Position numbers and translations under genes: made by a program
The notes under the pieces: model-generated
Told to the model about the DNA's origin: nothing
Databases searched by the model: none
Seen by the model: only the letters and a program-made list of their open reading frames with translations
Part shown: positions 1 to 5,727 of the stretch, one piece after another
Position numbering within the stretch: position 1 is the stretch's first letter
Layout: each line of letters opens with the position of its first letter
Origin: Candidatus Peregrinibacteria bacterium CG10_big_fil_rev_8_21_14_0_10_49_16
Lineage (GTDB): Bacteria > Patescibacteriota > Gracilibacteria > Peribacterales > Peribacteraceae
Assembly (NCBI GenBank): GCA_002772605.1
Contig: PFDS01000023.1
Location: 19,340-28,988, forward strand
Direction of reading: 5' to 3'
DNA length: 9,649 nt

Positions 1-2
1 CG

Positions 3-989
3 AAGAAGGTGGCGGAAGATCTGGCAATCCCCTACCACATTCTTGATTTGGAAGAGGAATTTAAGCGTGAAGTTGTGGATCCATTTCTGAAGGGGTATGA
101 AGAGGGACGGACGCCGAACCCGTGTATTCACTGTAATAAAACCGTGAAGTTCGGAAGGCTTCTGGAGTTCATGAAAGAGGTAGGATGTGAGAAATTGGCC
201 ACAGGGCATTATGCGAGGGTAGTGATGTGTCGACACTTCGACTACGCTCAGTGTGACACATCATCGTCGTGTCATTCTGAGCGTAGTCGAAGAATGAATA
301 CGACGATGTATAAACTCCTCACAGCCATCGATTCCTCCAAAGACCAATCCTACTACCTTTACGGTCTTTCCCAGGAACAACTTTCGAAAGTCCTGTTTCC
401 TCTTGGAGATATGTACAAGAGAGACGTCTACGATCTTGCGAAGAAGTATGGCGTTCCCTATGAAGAGATCACCTACCGTGAAAGTCAGGATTTGTGTTTT
501 TTTCCTGAAAAAACGCCGCAGGAATTTCTGAAACGTCATGCGAAGATGCAGGAGGGAGCTATTCTCAATACAAAAGGGGAAAATGTGGGACATCACAAAG
601 GACTCCCTCTCTACACTCTTGGACAGCGGCGTGGACTCGGTATTGGAGGCTTAAAAGTTCCTCTTGAAGTCATAGAGAAGCGTATGGAGAGCAATACACT
701 CGTTGTGGAATCACAGGGGAAGACAACAATCGATACTGTTGAACTACAAGGGCTGAACTGGATTTCACCCCATTATAACCTCCCTCTGAGGGGTAGGGAG
801 AGGGGTGCAGGAAAAATTTGTCTCCAAGTGTGTGTACGTTCTCTTTCTCCGCGTGTACATGGGACACTCACGTTTTCTGGTGATAGAGGAACATGTACGT
901 TTGATGAAGGCCAAGCACTTCAAGCACCCGGACAGCATTGCGTATTCTATCAGGGTGACGAGGTTCTTGGAGGTGGTGTGATCGCGTGA
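3..989 (+). CDS. mnmA: tRNA-specific 2-thiouridylase MnmA (5'-truncated by window edge)
   Basis: MnmA activates U34 of tRNA-Lys, -Glu and -Gln with ATP and inserts sulfur delivered as a persulfide. The reading frame is open to the window edge, so the start and the N-terminal PP-loop (SGGVDS) lie upstream; the GTG at 9 is an internal Val codon. Counting that Val as residue 1, I see DLEEEFKREVVDPFL (13-27), GRTPNPCIHCNK with the first catalytic Cys at 39, LATGHYARV (63-71), KDQSYYLYGLSQEQL and FPLGD, ESQDLCFF holding the second catalytic Cys, LGQRRGLGIGG, and the C-terminal barrel ending in APGQHCVFYQGDEVLGGGVIA. Two stretches do not belong to the family: residues about 72-100, encoded by a double hairpin repeat, and about 256-268, a Pro/Gly/Arg-rich insert. 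Both keep frame and fall in loops, and both Cys remain, so the enzyme may still work. The stop abuts the stop of the convergent ORF at 990. Confidence 0.95.
   Translation, partial: KKVAEDLAIPYHILDLEEEFKREVVDPFLKGYEEGRTPNPCIHCNKTVKFGRLLEFMKEVGCEKLATGHYARVVMCRHFDYAQCDTSSSCHSERSRRMNTTMYKLLTAIDSSKDQSYYLYGLSQEQLSKVLFPLGDMYKRDVYDLAKKYGVPYEEITYRESQDLCFFPEKTPQEFLKRHAKMQEGAILNTKGENVGHHKGLPLYTLGQRRGLGIGGLKVPLEVIEKRMESNTLVVESQGKTTIDTVELQGLNWISPHYNLPLRGRERGAGKICLQVCVRSLSPRVHGTLTFSGDRGTCTFDEGQALQAPGQHCVFYQGDEVLGGGVIA
224..262. repeat. Hairpin repeat copy A, inserted in mnmA
   Basis: The arms 224-237 and 250-262 are complementary over 13 bp with one bulged base. They enclose the 12-nt core tcgactacgctc (238-249). 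The core is the reverse complement of the loop of copy B, which starts at base 262, so the two copies lie head to head. Translation reads straight through it. The family resembles a dispersed repeat whose translation (HSERSRR) I recall from many bacterial genomes; that is memory, not a search. Confidence 0.8.
262..308. repeat. Hairpin repeat copy B, inserted in mnmA
   Basis: A nested hairpin. The outer arms are catcgtcgt (262-270) and acgacgatg (300-308), a perfect 9 bp. The inner arms are cattct (273-278) and agaatg (291-296). The loop is gagcgtagtcga (279-290). In the mnmA frame it encodes the CHSERSRRM signature. The stem sequence is unrelated to copy A while the loop is identical in reverse complement, which suggests that stem pairing rather than stem sequence is maintained. 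Confidence 0.8.
776..810. repeat. GC-rich repeat-like insertion in the MnmA C-terminal domain
   Basis: This stretch encodes about NLPLRGRERGAG, between LNWISP and the barrel strand CLQVCVRSLSP. MnmA homologues normally have only a short linker there. The DNA is a C-rich then G-rich palindromic tract: ctccct (780-785) pairs with agggag (795-800), and ccct with aggg lies inside it. Its composition recalls the CCCTC-rich dispersed repeats seen again at 3141-3221, but I cannot prove the two are one family. The frame is kept. Confidence 0.5.
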
Positions 990-1199
990 TTAGATGCCCG
1001 CTCCTCCTTCGACCATATGCTTTTTTTCTCCTGCTTTTCGCTGTTTTTCCATCCACTCTCCCAGTTGTGTCATTTGAGAGACATTGATGAAATCCACGGG
1101 AGTTTCCTCTATTTCTGGCGGTTCAAACAATTCTTTGTCTCGATCATGATCTTCTGGCACAGGGGCAGCACTGCTGCGGGGGGCGTTTGAGAATGTCAT
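990..1199 (-). CDS. Small hypothetical protein, 69 residues
   Basis: I do not recognise this protein. From the ATG at 1199 it reads MTFSNAPRSSAAP, then an acidic Pro/Glu-rich stretch (DKELFEPPEIEETPVDF), then an amphipathic Lys/Glu-rich end (QLGEWMEKQRKAGEKKH) and a Gly tail. It has no signal peptide or membrane segment. Codon choice looks coding rather than random. An alternative GTG start at 1295 would give 101 residues and overlap the end of the ABC gene, but that extension would run through a terminator hairpin, so I prefer the ATG. No good ribosome binding site precedes either start. Its stop abuts the mnmA stop, so the two genes converge with no spacer. It lies just beyond the terminator of the ABC gene and would need readthrough or its own promoter. 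It could be a chance ORF. Confidence 0.45.
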   Translation of the reverse strand: MTFSNAPRSSAAPVPEDHDRDKELFEPPEIEETPVDFINVSQMTQLGEWMEKQRKAGEKKHMVEGGAGI

Positions 1200-1201
1200 G
1201 C

Positions 1202-1273
1202 GGGAAGCATATGTGGTTTTGGTACGCAAAAAAAGTCGACAGGTTCTCACAAACCTGTCGACATATGCTTCCC
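1202..1273. repeat. 13-bp inverted repeat enclosing the terminator
   Basis: The arms gggaagcatatgt (1202-1214) and acatatgcttccc (1261-1273) are perfect inverted repeats 46 nt apart, sharing 2 nt with the inner terminator stem. They bracket the whole terminator hairpin and its T tract. In a minus-strand readthrough transcript the distal arm ends 2 nt before the ATG of the small ORF at 1199, so the helix would cover its start region. A 72-bp miniature mobile element with terminal inverted repeats is an alternative reading. Confidence 0.7.
1228..1262 (-). terminator. Intrinsic terminator of the ABC transporter gene
   Basis: On the minus strand, a perfect 11-bp stem (1262-1252 with 1245-1235; gtcgacaggtt / aacctgtcgac) and a 6-nt loop are followed at once by seven T (1234-1228). 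The stem begins 14 nt after the ABC stop codon. It is a textbook rho-independent terminator in this orientation only; on the plus strand no T tract follows. Confidence 0.88.
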
Positions 1274-1275
1274 AT

Positions 1276-3075
1276 TCATTCCATGTACCCACCACTCTGA
1301 TGGTTCCAAAGCCGGGCGTAGAGCCCGTTCTTGTTTCGAAGCAATTCCTTGTGGGAACCGTCTTCGATGATGATGCCTTTCTGCAATACGAGAATGCGAT
1401 CCATCTGCATAATCGTACTCAAGCGGTGTGCGATAACGATACTCGTGCGTCCGAGGAGGAGTTCGGCGATGGCATTCTGAATCAATTTCTCCGTTTCACT
1501 GTCCAGAGCCGATGTACCTTCGTCAATCACGATGAGTGGCGCGTCCTTACAGAAGGCTCTGGCAAGCGCAATGCGTTGACGTTGGCCGACACTGAGTTTT
1601 ACACCGCGTTCACCGACCAATGTGTCAAATCCCTTTGGCAATTCATGGATGAATTCCGTTGCGTGCGCCTGCTCAGCCGCTTGTTCGATGCGTAGACGCA
1701 GGTCGTCCGGCAGTTCACGGAAGAGCACATCTTCCCGTGTGATTTTCGGTCGACCGAAAGCGATGTTTTTCCAGAGCGGTCGGTGGAAGAGTGCGGGATC
1801 CTGCGGTACAGTCGCCATCTGTTGACGCAAGCTCTGTTGCGTGACGTCTGCGATGTTCTGTCCATCGATACTAATGACACCTTTCTGGATGTCAAAATGC
1901 CTCATGAGCAGGTTGATGATTGTACTCTTTCCCGCCCCGCTCGGTCCGACGAGCGCGATGGACTGTCCTGCGGGAATGTGCAGTGAGAAATGTTCCACTT
2001 CACGTTTGCGATTGTCTTCACTGGAGTCCGCATAGCTGAAGTGCACGCTGTCGAATGTGATTTCTCCCTTTGTCACTTGCAGGGCTTGCGCATTCGGCTT
2101 ATCGAGCACTTCCGGAATGGTGTTGTAAATGTCCACCATTTCCTTGGCATCCGCGGCCTGTTGAAAAATACGACGCAGGTTGTTTCCGAATCCCCAGAAG
2201 TTTCCCATGATCCAGAGGATGTAACTCTGGAAGAACACGAAATCTCCTACGGTAATAGCTCCTCTTTCCCATCCTCTGATCATAAACCAGATCATGAGGA
2301 TTTCGAGTCCTGCCATCGTGAAGTGCTGGACACGCATGAGGATGTTTCCGGCAAACCATGCAGCCCATCGTTTTCGGCGTCGGTACTCGGAAACCGCATT
2401 GAAGCGCTCCTGCTCGTCATCTTCCATGCCGAACGACTTGATGGCGGCGTAGTTGGTTACTGCGTCTGCAAGCGCCGCGCCGACTTTCGTATCTGCCTCG
2501 GCATTGGCTGTATCGAGTGGATACTTCCACTTCGCGAGGATGACGTTTGCCACGACGAAGACGACGACCCATCCGAGGAACACCCACGCAAAGAGCGGGT
2601 ATTCCCGCACGAAGATCACGAAGGTCACCAGGAGGACGAGGATGTCTTTTCCGATTTGGAAGAAGAATGCATCGATCATTCCTTCGTACGCATAACTGAA
2701 TCGTCCTGCGCGTTTGACCAGCGAACCGCCGAAGGTGTTCATGAAAAACCTGATTGCTTGCCGGAAGATTGCTGTGAAACTCCGTTTATCCAGTTTGTTC
2801 ATGACTTCGGTTTCGTTGTGGGAAATGCTCCACTCGAACATCCCGTGGGCGAAAAAATTCGCGACGGCCAAAGCAATGATCATCCAGAAGATCTGGTAGA
2901 TCCGCTCAACATTTGACTGCTCTACCTGTGTGAATTCATTGACGAAGAGTCGAATGAAATACGGGTGTGCAGCCTCGAGAACGACGATGAGTATCATCGC
3001 GAGCGTGAGCGAGGTCAGTGATGGCAGATGCCGCCTGACACTGGGCCAGAATTGGCGTAGCACTGGGGTTAACAT
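1276..3075 (-). CDS. ABC transporter, fused transmembrane and ATPase domains (exporter half-transporter)
   Basis: A 599-residue type IV (MsbA/lipid-drug exporter-like) half-transporter, expected to dimerise in the inner membrane and export a hydrophobic or peptide substrate that I cannot name. The membrane domain spans about residues 1-300, with hydrophobic segments near 21-40, 62-80, 141-182 and 250-295. The ATPase follows: Walker A GPSGAGKST (377-385), Q-loop Gln425 in VPQDPALF, signature LSVGQ (494-498), Walker B LIVIDE (514-519) with catalytic Glu519, D-loop SALD and H-loop His550. The signature is LSVGQ rather than LSGGQ. The ATG at 3075 is chosen because AAAGGAGA lies 7 nt upstream; an in-frame extension to 3123 would add 16 residues that look unlike a membrane protein N-terminus. 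The gene has its own promoter near 3270 and a terminator, so it looks like a single-gene unit. Confidence 0.93.
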   Translation of the reverse strand: MLTPVLRQFWPSVRRHLPSLTSLTLAMILIVVLEAAHPYFIRLFVNEFTQVEQSNVERIYQIFWMIIALAVANFFAHGMFEWSISHNETEVMNKLDKRSFTAIFRQAIRFFMNTFGGSLVKRAGRFSYAYEGMIDAFFFQIGKDILVLLVTFVIFVREYPLFAWVFLGWVVVFVVANVILAKWKYPLDTANAEADTKVGAALADAVTNYAAIKSFGMEDDEQERFNAVSEYRRRKRWAAWFAGNILMRVQHFTMAGLEILMIWFMIRGWERGAITVGDFVFFQSYILWIMGNFWGFGNNLRRIFQQAADAKEMVDIYNTIPEVLDKPNAQALQVTKGEITFDSVHFSYADSSEDNRKREVEHFSLHIPAGQSIALVGPSGAGKSTIINLLMRHFDIQKGVISIDGQNIADVTQQSLRQQMATVPQDPALFHRPLWKNIAFGRPKITREDVLFRELPDDLRLRIEQAAEQAHATEFIHELPKGFDTLVGERGVKLSVGQRQRIALARAFCKDAPLIVIDEGTSALDSETEKLIQNAIAELLLGRTSIVIAHRLSTIMQMDRILVLQKGIIIEDGSHKELLRNKNGLYARLWNHQSGGYME

Positions 3076-3082
3076 GGTATTT

Positions 3083-3090
3083 TCTCCTTT
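3083..3090 (-). promoter_or_regulatory. Ribosome binding site of the ABC transporter gene
   Basis: The minus strand reads AAAGGAGA, an almost complete anti-Shine-Dalgarno match, with a 7-nt spacer to the ATG at 3075. It decides the start codon against the longer in-frame alternative at 3123. Confidence 0.8.
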
Positions 3091-3140
3091 CTGTTCCGGT
3101 AGGAACTTTGCCGATGCTCCCAAAGAGCAATCGTGTCATT

Positions 3141-3235
3141 TCTTTCCCTCTTCTTGGAGAGAGCCCGCCTGTCGGACGGACAGGCCTGCCTATTCGGCAG
3201 ACAGGGATTAGGGTGAGGGGGACGCCCAAAGGCGT
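3141..3235. repeat. Mosaic repeat cluster in the ABC transporter leader
   Basis: Several small palindromes are packed in a row: gcctgtc/gacaggc (3167-3173 with 3179-3185), ctgcc/ggcag (3186-3190 with 3196-3200) and acgcc/ggcgt (3222-3226 with 3231-3235). On the minus strand a ccccctcaccctaatccct tract (3221-3203) and a ctctctccaagaagaggga tract (about 3163-3144) look like two halves of one dispersed repeat, split by the cctgtc-type double hairpin. No gene lies here. It lies between the likely promoter and the ribosome binding site, so it would be transcribed as leader RNA. Confidence 0.6.
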
Positions 3236-3256
3236 TAAGGAAAGCATACGGCATAG

Positions 3257-3284
3257 TTAATAGTATATCAGATAATAATGTCAA
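3257..3284 (-). promoter_or_regulatory. Candidate sigma-70-type promoter for the ABC transporter
   Basis: On the minus strand a perfect TTGACA (3284-3279) is followed after 16 nt by TATTAA (3262-3257); an overlapping TATACT (3267-3262) is too close for normal spacing. The surrounding DNA is strongly AT-rich, unlike the genes. Transcription would start near 3250, giving a leader of about 175 nt that contains the repeat cluster. Confidence 0.45.
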
Positions 3285-3315
3285 GTATAAGTCAAATTTC
3301 TCTTTATGCCGCTAT

Positions 3316-3343
3316 AAAGCTAAAACGTGATACTTTCAGCTTT
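3316..3343 (-). terminator. Weak AT-rich hairpin after the SulP gene
   Basis: The arms 3343-3334 and 3325-3316 pair over 10 bp with one G-U pair around an 8-nt loop, 11 nt past the SulP stop. Most pairs are A-T and no clear T tract follows, so it is a poor terminator. It may end the operon inefficiently or have no role. Confidence 0.25.
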
Positions 3344-3354
3344 GTTACAGAAAA

Positions 3355-4746
3355 TTATGGTTCATCTCGCATGCCTTCTGTTTCTGTTATTGGCTTAAGG
3401 TCACGCATAGGATTTTTGCGCATCAAAATCATATTCAGTAGATAGAAGAGCGCGGTAAATGCCCCCACGGCAATATTGAGATCCCATAGCACGGTCACGA
3501 GTGTGGTTCCTGCAATGAACAGTGCCTCACGATTTGTAACGAATACTGCCTCATCATCGTGTCGTGAAAGAACATTATGGAGAAGTTGATGCCAGTCACG
3601 GATGAATTCTTTCGCGTATAACCGCAGCGGCGTCCAGTCGAATACGTCGTATCCCACTTTCAAGAGAATTCCTGAAAATACTGCTTGGGGGATGAGATTA
3701 ATGGCATCTTGCAAGAGAATCATTTCAATCAGTGCAAATACTCCTACGAGGATTCCAGCGATACGCAAAGTAGCATGCTCTTTGATAATAAGCACGGAAC
3801 GGATTGTTGCCTGTGCGCCTGGGATTCCTCCGATTGCTCCCATAGCGGCAGCTGAGAGCCCCTGAGCAATCAATTCTTTGTTCTGCTTTGTCTTTTCTTT
3901 ACGCATTTTATCGATAACGAGGGATGTAAGGAGGGTATCAAGGTATCCGAGAACTGCGAGTTGCACGGCGAAAGGAAGTGTAGTGAGGAGTATGGAAAGC
4001 GACCAGTGTGTTGGCCACTGTGATTGAAAGATGTTAGTGATATCACTCCAAGATTTGAGACTGCCCTGCAGAGAAACATGTTCGATAGGCAGCTGAAGGG
4101 CAGTGGAGATGACGGTCATGACGATGATCGTGAGGAGTGTGCCGGATAAGAGCCGTCCGTAGGATGGTGGAATCCATTTTTTGAGAAGTACCGGAAGAAT
4201 GAAGACAAGAGTGACGGAAAGTGAGGCTACAGCGATGTTGACGAGAACCGGTCCTTCAAATGCGTCTTTTCCGCTTATCCCGAAAAGTTGTTTCATTTGA
4301 TCGAGCCAAATGATAATGGCAATGCCGTTCATAAAACCAGAAACGACAACATTCGGGACATAGGTAACGAACTTTCCCAGACGAAAAATCCCGGCAAGTA
4401 CGAGGAGTGCTGCCGTAAGAAAGAGCGTGATATTGACCAGGTGGTCAGGTGAAACACCGGGAAAGCGGTTGACCAGTTGATCATGTGCTACTGCCACCAT
4501 CACCGCGGTTACTGTTGTCATTGGTCCGGTGGGGCCGGAGCACTGTACTCGTGTTCCGCCAAATGTGGAGGTAATGATTGGTATCAGAGCAGCTGAAAGC
4601 ATGCCGATGAATGCTCCCCGACCGGACAGGATACCGAAAGCAGCACCAAGGCTTAGAGCGACAAAACTCACGGTCAGACCGGCAATAATATTTTGCAAAA
4701 GTTCGCCTTGGGTGAAGTGAGACTTCATGTGGAAAAAAACGATCAT
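3355..4746 (-). CDS. SulP family anion transporter lacking a STAS domain
   Basis: A 463-residue membrane protein of the SulP/SLC26 group, which carries sulfate, bicarbonate or other anions, often coupled to Na+ or H+. The diagnostic stretch GGTRVQCSGPTGPM is at 63-76; PNVVVSGFMNGIAIIIW (131-147), GYLDTLLTSLVIDKM (267-281) and GAIGGIPGAQATIRS (303-317) are further family motifs. Ten or more hydrophobic segments run from about residue 15 to 445. Only about 25 residues follow the last one, so the cytoplasmic STAS domain found at the C-terminus of most family members is absent. The ATG at 4746 overlaps the upstream stop as ATGA, which implies translational coupling and supports the start. Bicarbonate (BicA-like) and sulfate are both plausible substrates; the sequence does not decide. 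Confidence 0.9.
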   Translation of the reverse strand: MIVFFHMKSHFTQGELLQNIIAGLTVSFVALSLGAAFGILSGRGAFIGMLSAALIPIITSTFGGTRVQCSGPTGPMTTVTAVMVAVAHDQLVNRFPGVSPDHLVNITLFLTAALLVLAGIFRLGKFVTYVPNVVVSGFMNGIAIIIWLDQMKQLFGISGKDAFEGPVLVNIAVASLSVTLVFILPVLLKKWIPPSYGRLLSGTLLTIIVMTVISTALQLPIEHVSLQGSLKSWSDITNIFQSQWPTHWSLSILLTTLPFAVQLAVLGYLDTLLTSLVIDKMRKEKTKQNKELIAQGLSAAAMGAIGGIPGAQATIRSVLIIKEHATLRIAGILVGVFALIEMILLQDAINLIPQAVFSGILLKVGYDVFDWTPLRLYAKEFIRDWHQLLHNVLSRHDDEAVFVTNREALFIAGTTLVTVLWDLNIAVGAFTALFYLLNMILMRKNPMRDLKPITETEGMRDEP

Positions 4747-5726
4747 GTGCTACCCCCTTCGTCCATTATAGTCAAGAGCGATCGTTTCTCTTGTTGCAAT
4801 CGTTCTTTCAGCCGGTGCGTGTATATGCGTTTTATTTCTCGTGCGGAGTGAACACCCTTTTCCGTTACGACTGTATCTATCGATGAAAGAGGTACCCGAT
4901 CGTGGGAGAATTTCAGTCGGTCAAATGTGATAGCTCGGGTAGGGTGAGAACGCCGGTGGCGGTGTACTTGTACTGTTTCCTTTTTTGTGGATTTCCACAG
5001 AGAAAATTTAGATGTTGTCATGAAGACGTATACGGGAATCCTGTGCAGGCGGCACTCTGAAATGATCGCGCTGGTTCCAGTATCTACCACAAAGTCATAT
5101 GTGCTTTTGAGTGTCAATCCACCAATAAAACACGCATCCACTTCCTTTTCGACATTGCTTAACATATACGAGGGGACAACAGTAAAGGACAAGCCATGGT
5201 CGGTCAGTGACTCGATGTTCCCCATTGTCTTTTCGTGATCCTGTTCCGCAACGACAACCGTGAAATCTTGCTTATCCTGACGAAGTGTCCAGAGTACGTC
5301 CTGCACGGTGTGACTGTGGTCGTGGATCAGAATGGTTTTCCCTCGCATATCAAGCGATCGGGCATGGGACAGAAGGAGTAGTGTATCATCTTCCGCATGA
5401 GCAATAATACGGTCGATGCATTGGAGAAGAGTATGGCGGTGGTCTGCAAATGGATGTTGTGCAGTTGGCATCTCGGGGATGTATGTCACAATACTGTCCT
5501 TGAATTGATACAACGTATCGATGACGAGGGCAAATTTTGGTTCTGTGGAACACGCGATGGCAATGGTGCAATCCAGTTTTTTTATGAAGGATTCTACGGT
5601 CTTTCCACTGAATACGCGAATGGCGTCTTGCAGTGCACGAAGGATGAGAAGGCTCATGTCACGCGTACCGATCTCCATTTCGGTTTGTCGCAAGAGATGG
5701 GAGAACTGGCGAATAGTATTCTGCAT
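4743..5726 (-). CDS. eIF2B-alpha / ribose-1,5-bisphosphate isomerase-like protein, probably catalytically altered
   Basis: A 327-residue soluble protein with a helical N-terminal part (1-120) and a Rossmann-like C-terminal part typical of the IF-2B family (eIF2B alpha/beta/delta, MtnA, ribose-1,5-bisphosphate isomerase). Matching landmarks are TILIHDHSHTVQDVL (131-145), FTVVVAEQ (155-162), SFTVVPSYMLSNVEKEVDACFIGG (180-203), FVVDTGTSAII (212-222) and IPVYVFMTTSKFS (230-242). Hand alignment with archaeal ribose-1,5-bisphosphate isomerase puts Asp136 where the catalytic Cys of THCHS stands, Leu204 where the Asp of GAD stands, and Val-Asp-Thr for the Asn-Lys-Ile before GT. The usual isomerase reaction is therefore doubtful. 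A basic tail rich in Arg and His follows (250-320). It sits between two ion transporters: 1 nt after the ArsB-like stop, and overlapping the SulP start by 4 nt. Family call firm; function unknown. Confidence 0.8.
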   Translation of the reverse strand: MQNTIRQFSHLLRQTEMEIGTRDMSLLILRALQDAIRVFSGKTVESFIKKLDCTIAIACSTEPKFALVIDTLYQFKDSIVTYIPEMPTAQHPFADHRHTLLQCIDRIIAHAEDDTLLLLSHARSLDMRGKTILIHDHSHTVQDVLWTLRQDKQDFTVVVAEQDHEKTMGNIESLTDHGLSFTVVPSYMLSNVEKEVDACFIGGLTLKSTYDFVVDTGTSAIISECRLHRIPVYVFMTTSKFSLWKSTKKETVQVHRHRRSHPTRAITFDRLKFSHDRVPLSSIDTVVTEKGVHSAREIKRIYTHRLKERLQQEKRSLLTIMDEGGST

Positions 5727-5727
5727 A

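Noticed and set aside
224..308. A CRISPR-like pair of repeats
   Set aside because: Only two copies, in opposite orientation, adjoining without spacers and with different stems. This is a hairpin repeat, not an array.
1198..1695. A 165-codon plus-strand frame spanning the terminator region
   Set aside because: It runs antisense through the ATPase domain of the ABC gene and through the terminator hairpin, with no supporting start signal.
1990..2916. A 308-codon open frame on the plus strand rich in His, Asp and Glu
   Set aside because: It lies wholly antisense to the ABC transporter, whose motifs are unambiguous. The odd composition is what the complement of this coding frame would give.
4743..5726. 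A true ribose-1,5-bisphosphate or methylthioribose-1-phosphate isomerase
   Set aside because: The catalytic Cys and Asp positions are Asp136 and Leu204 in my alignment, so I kept only the family-level call.
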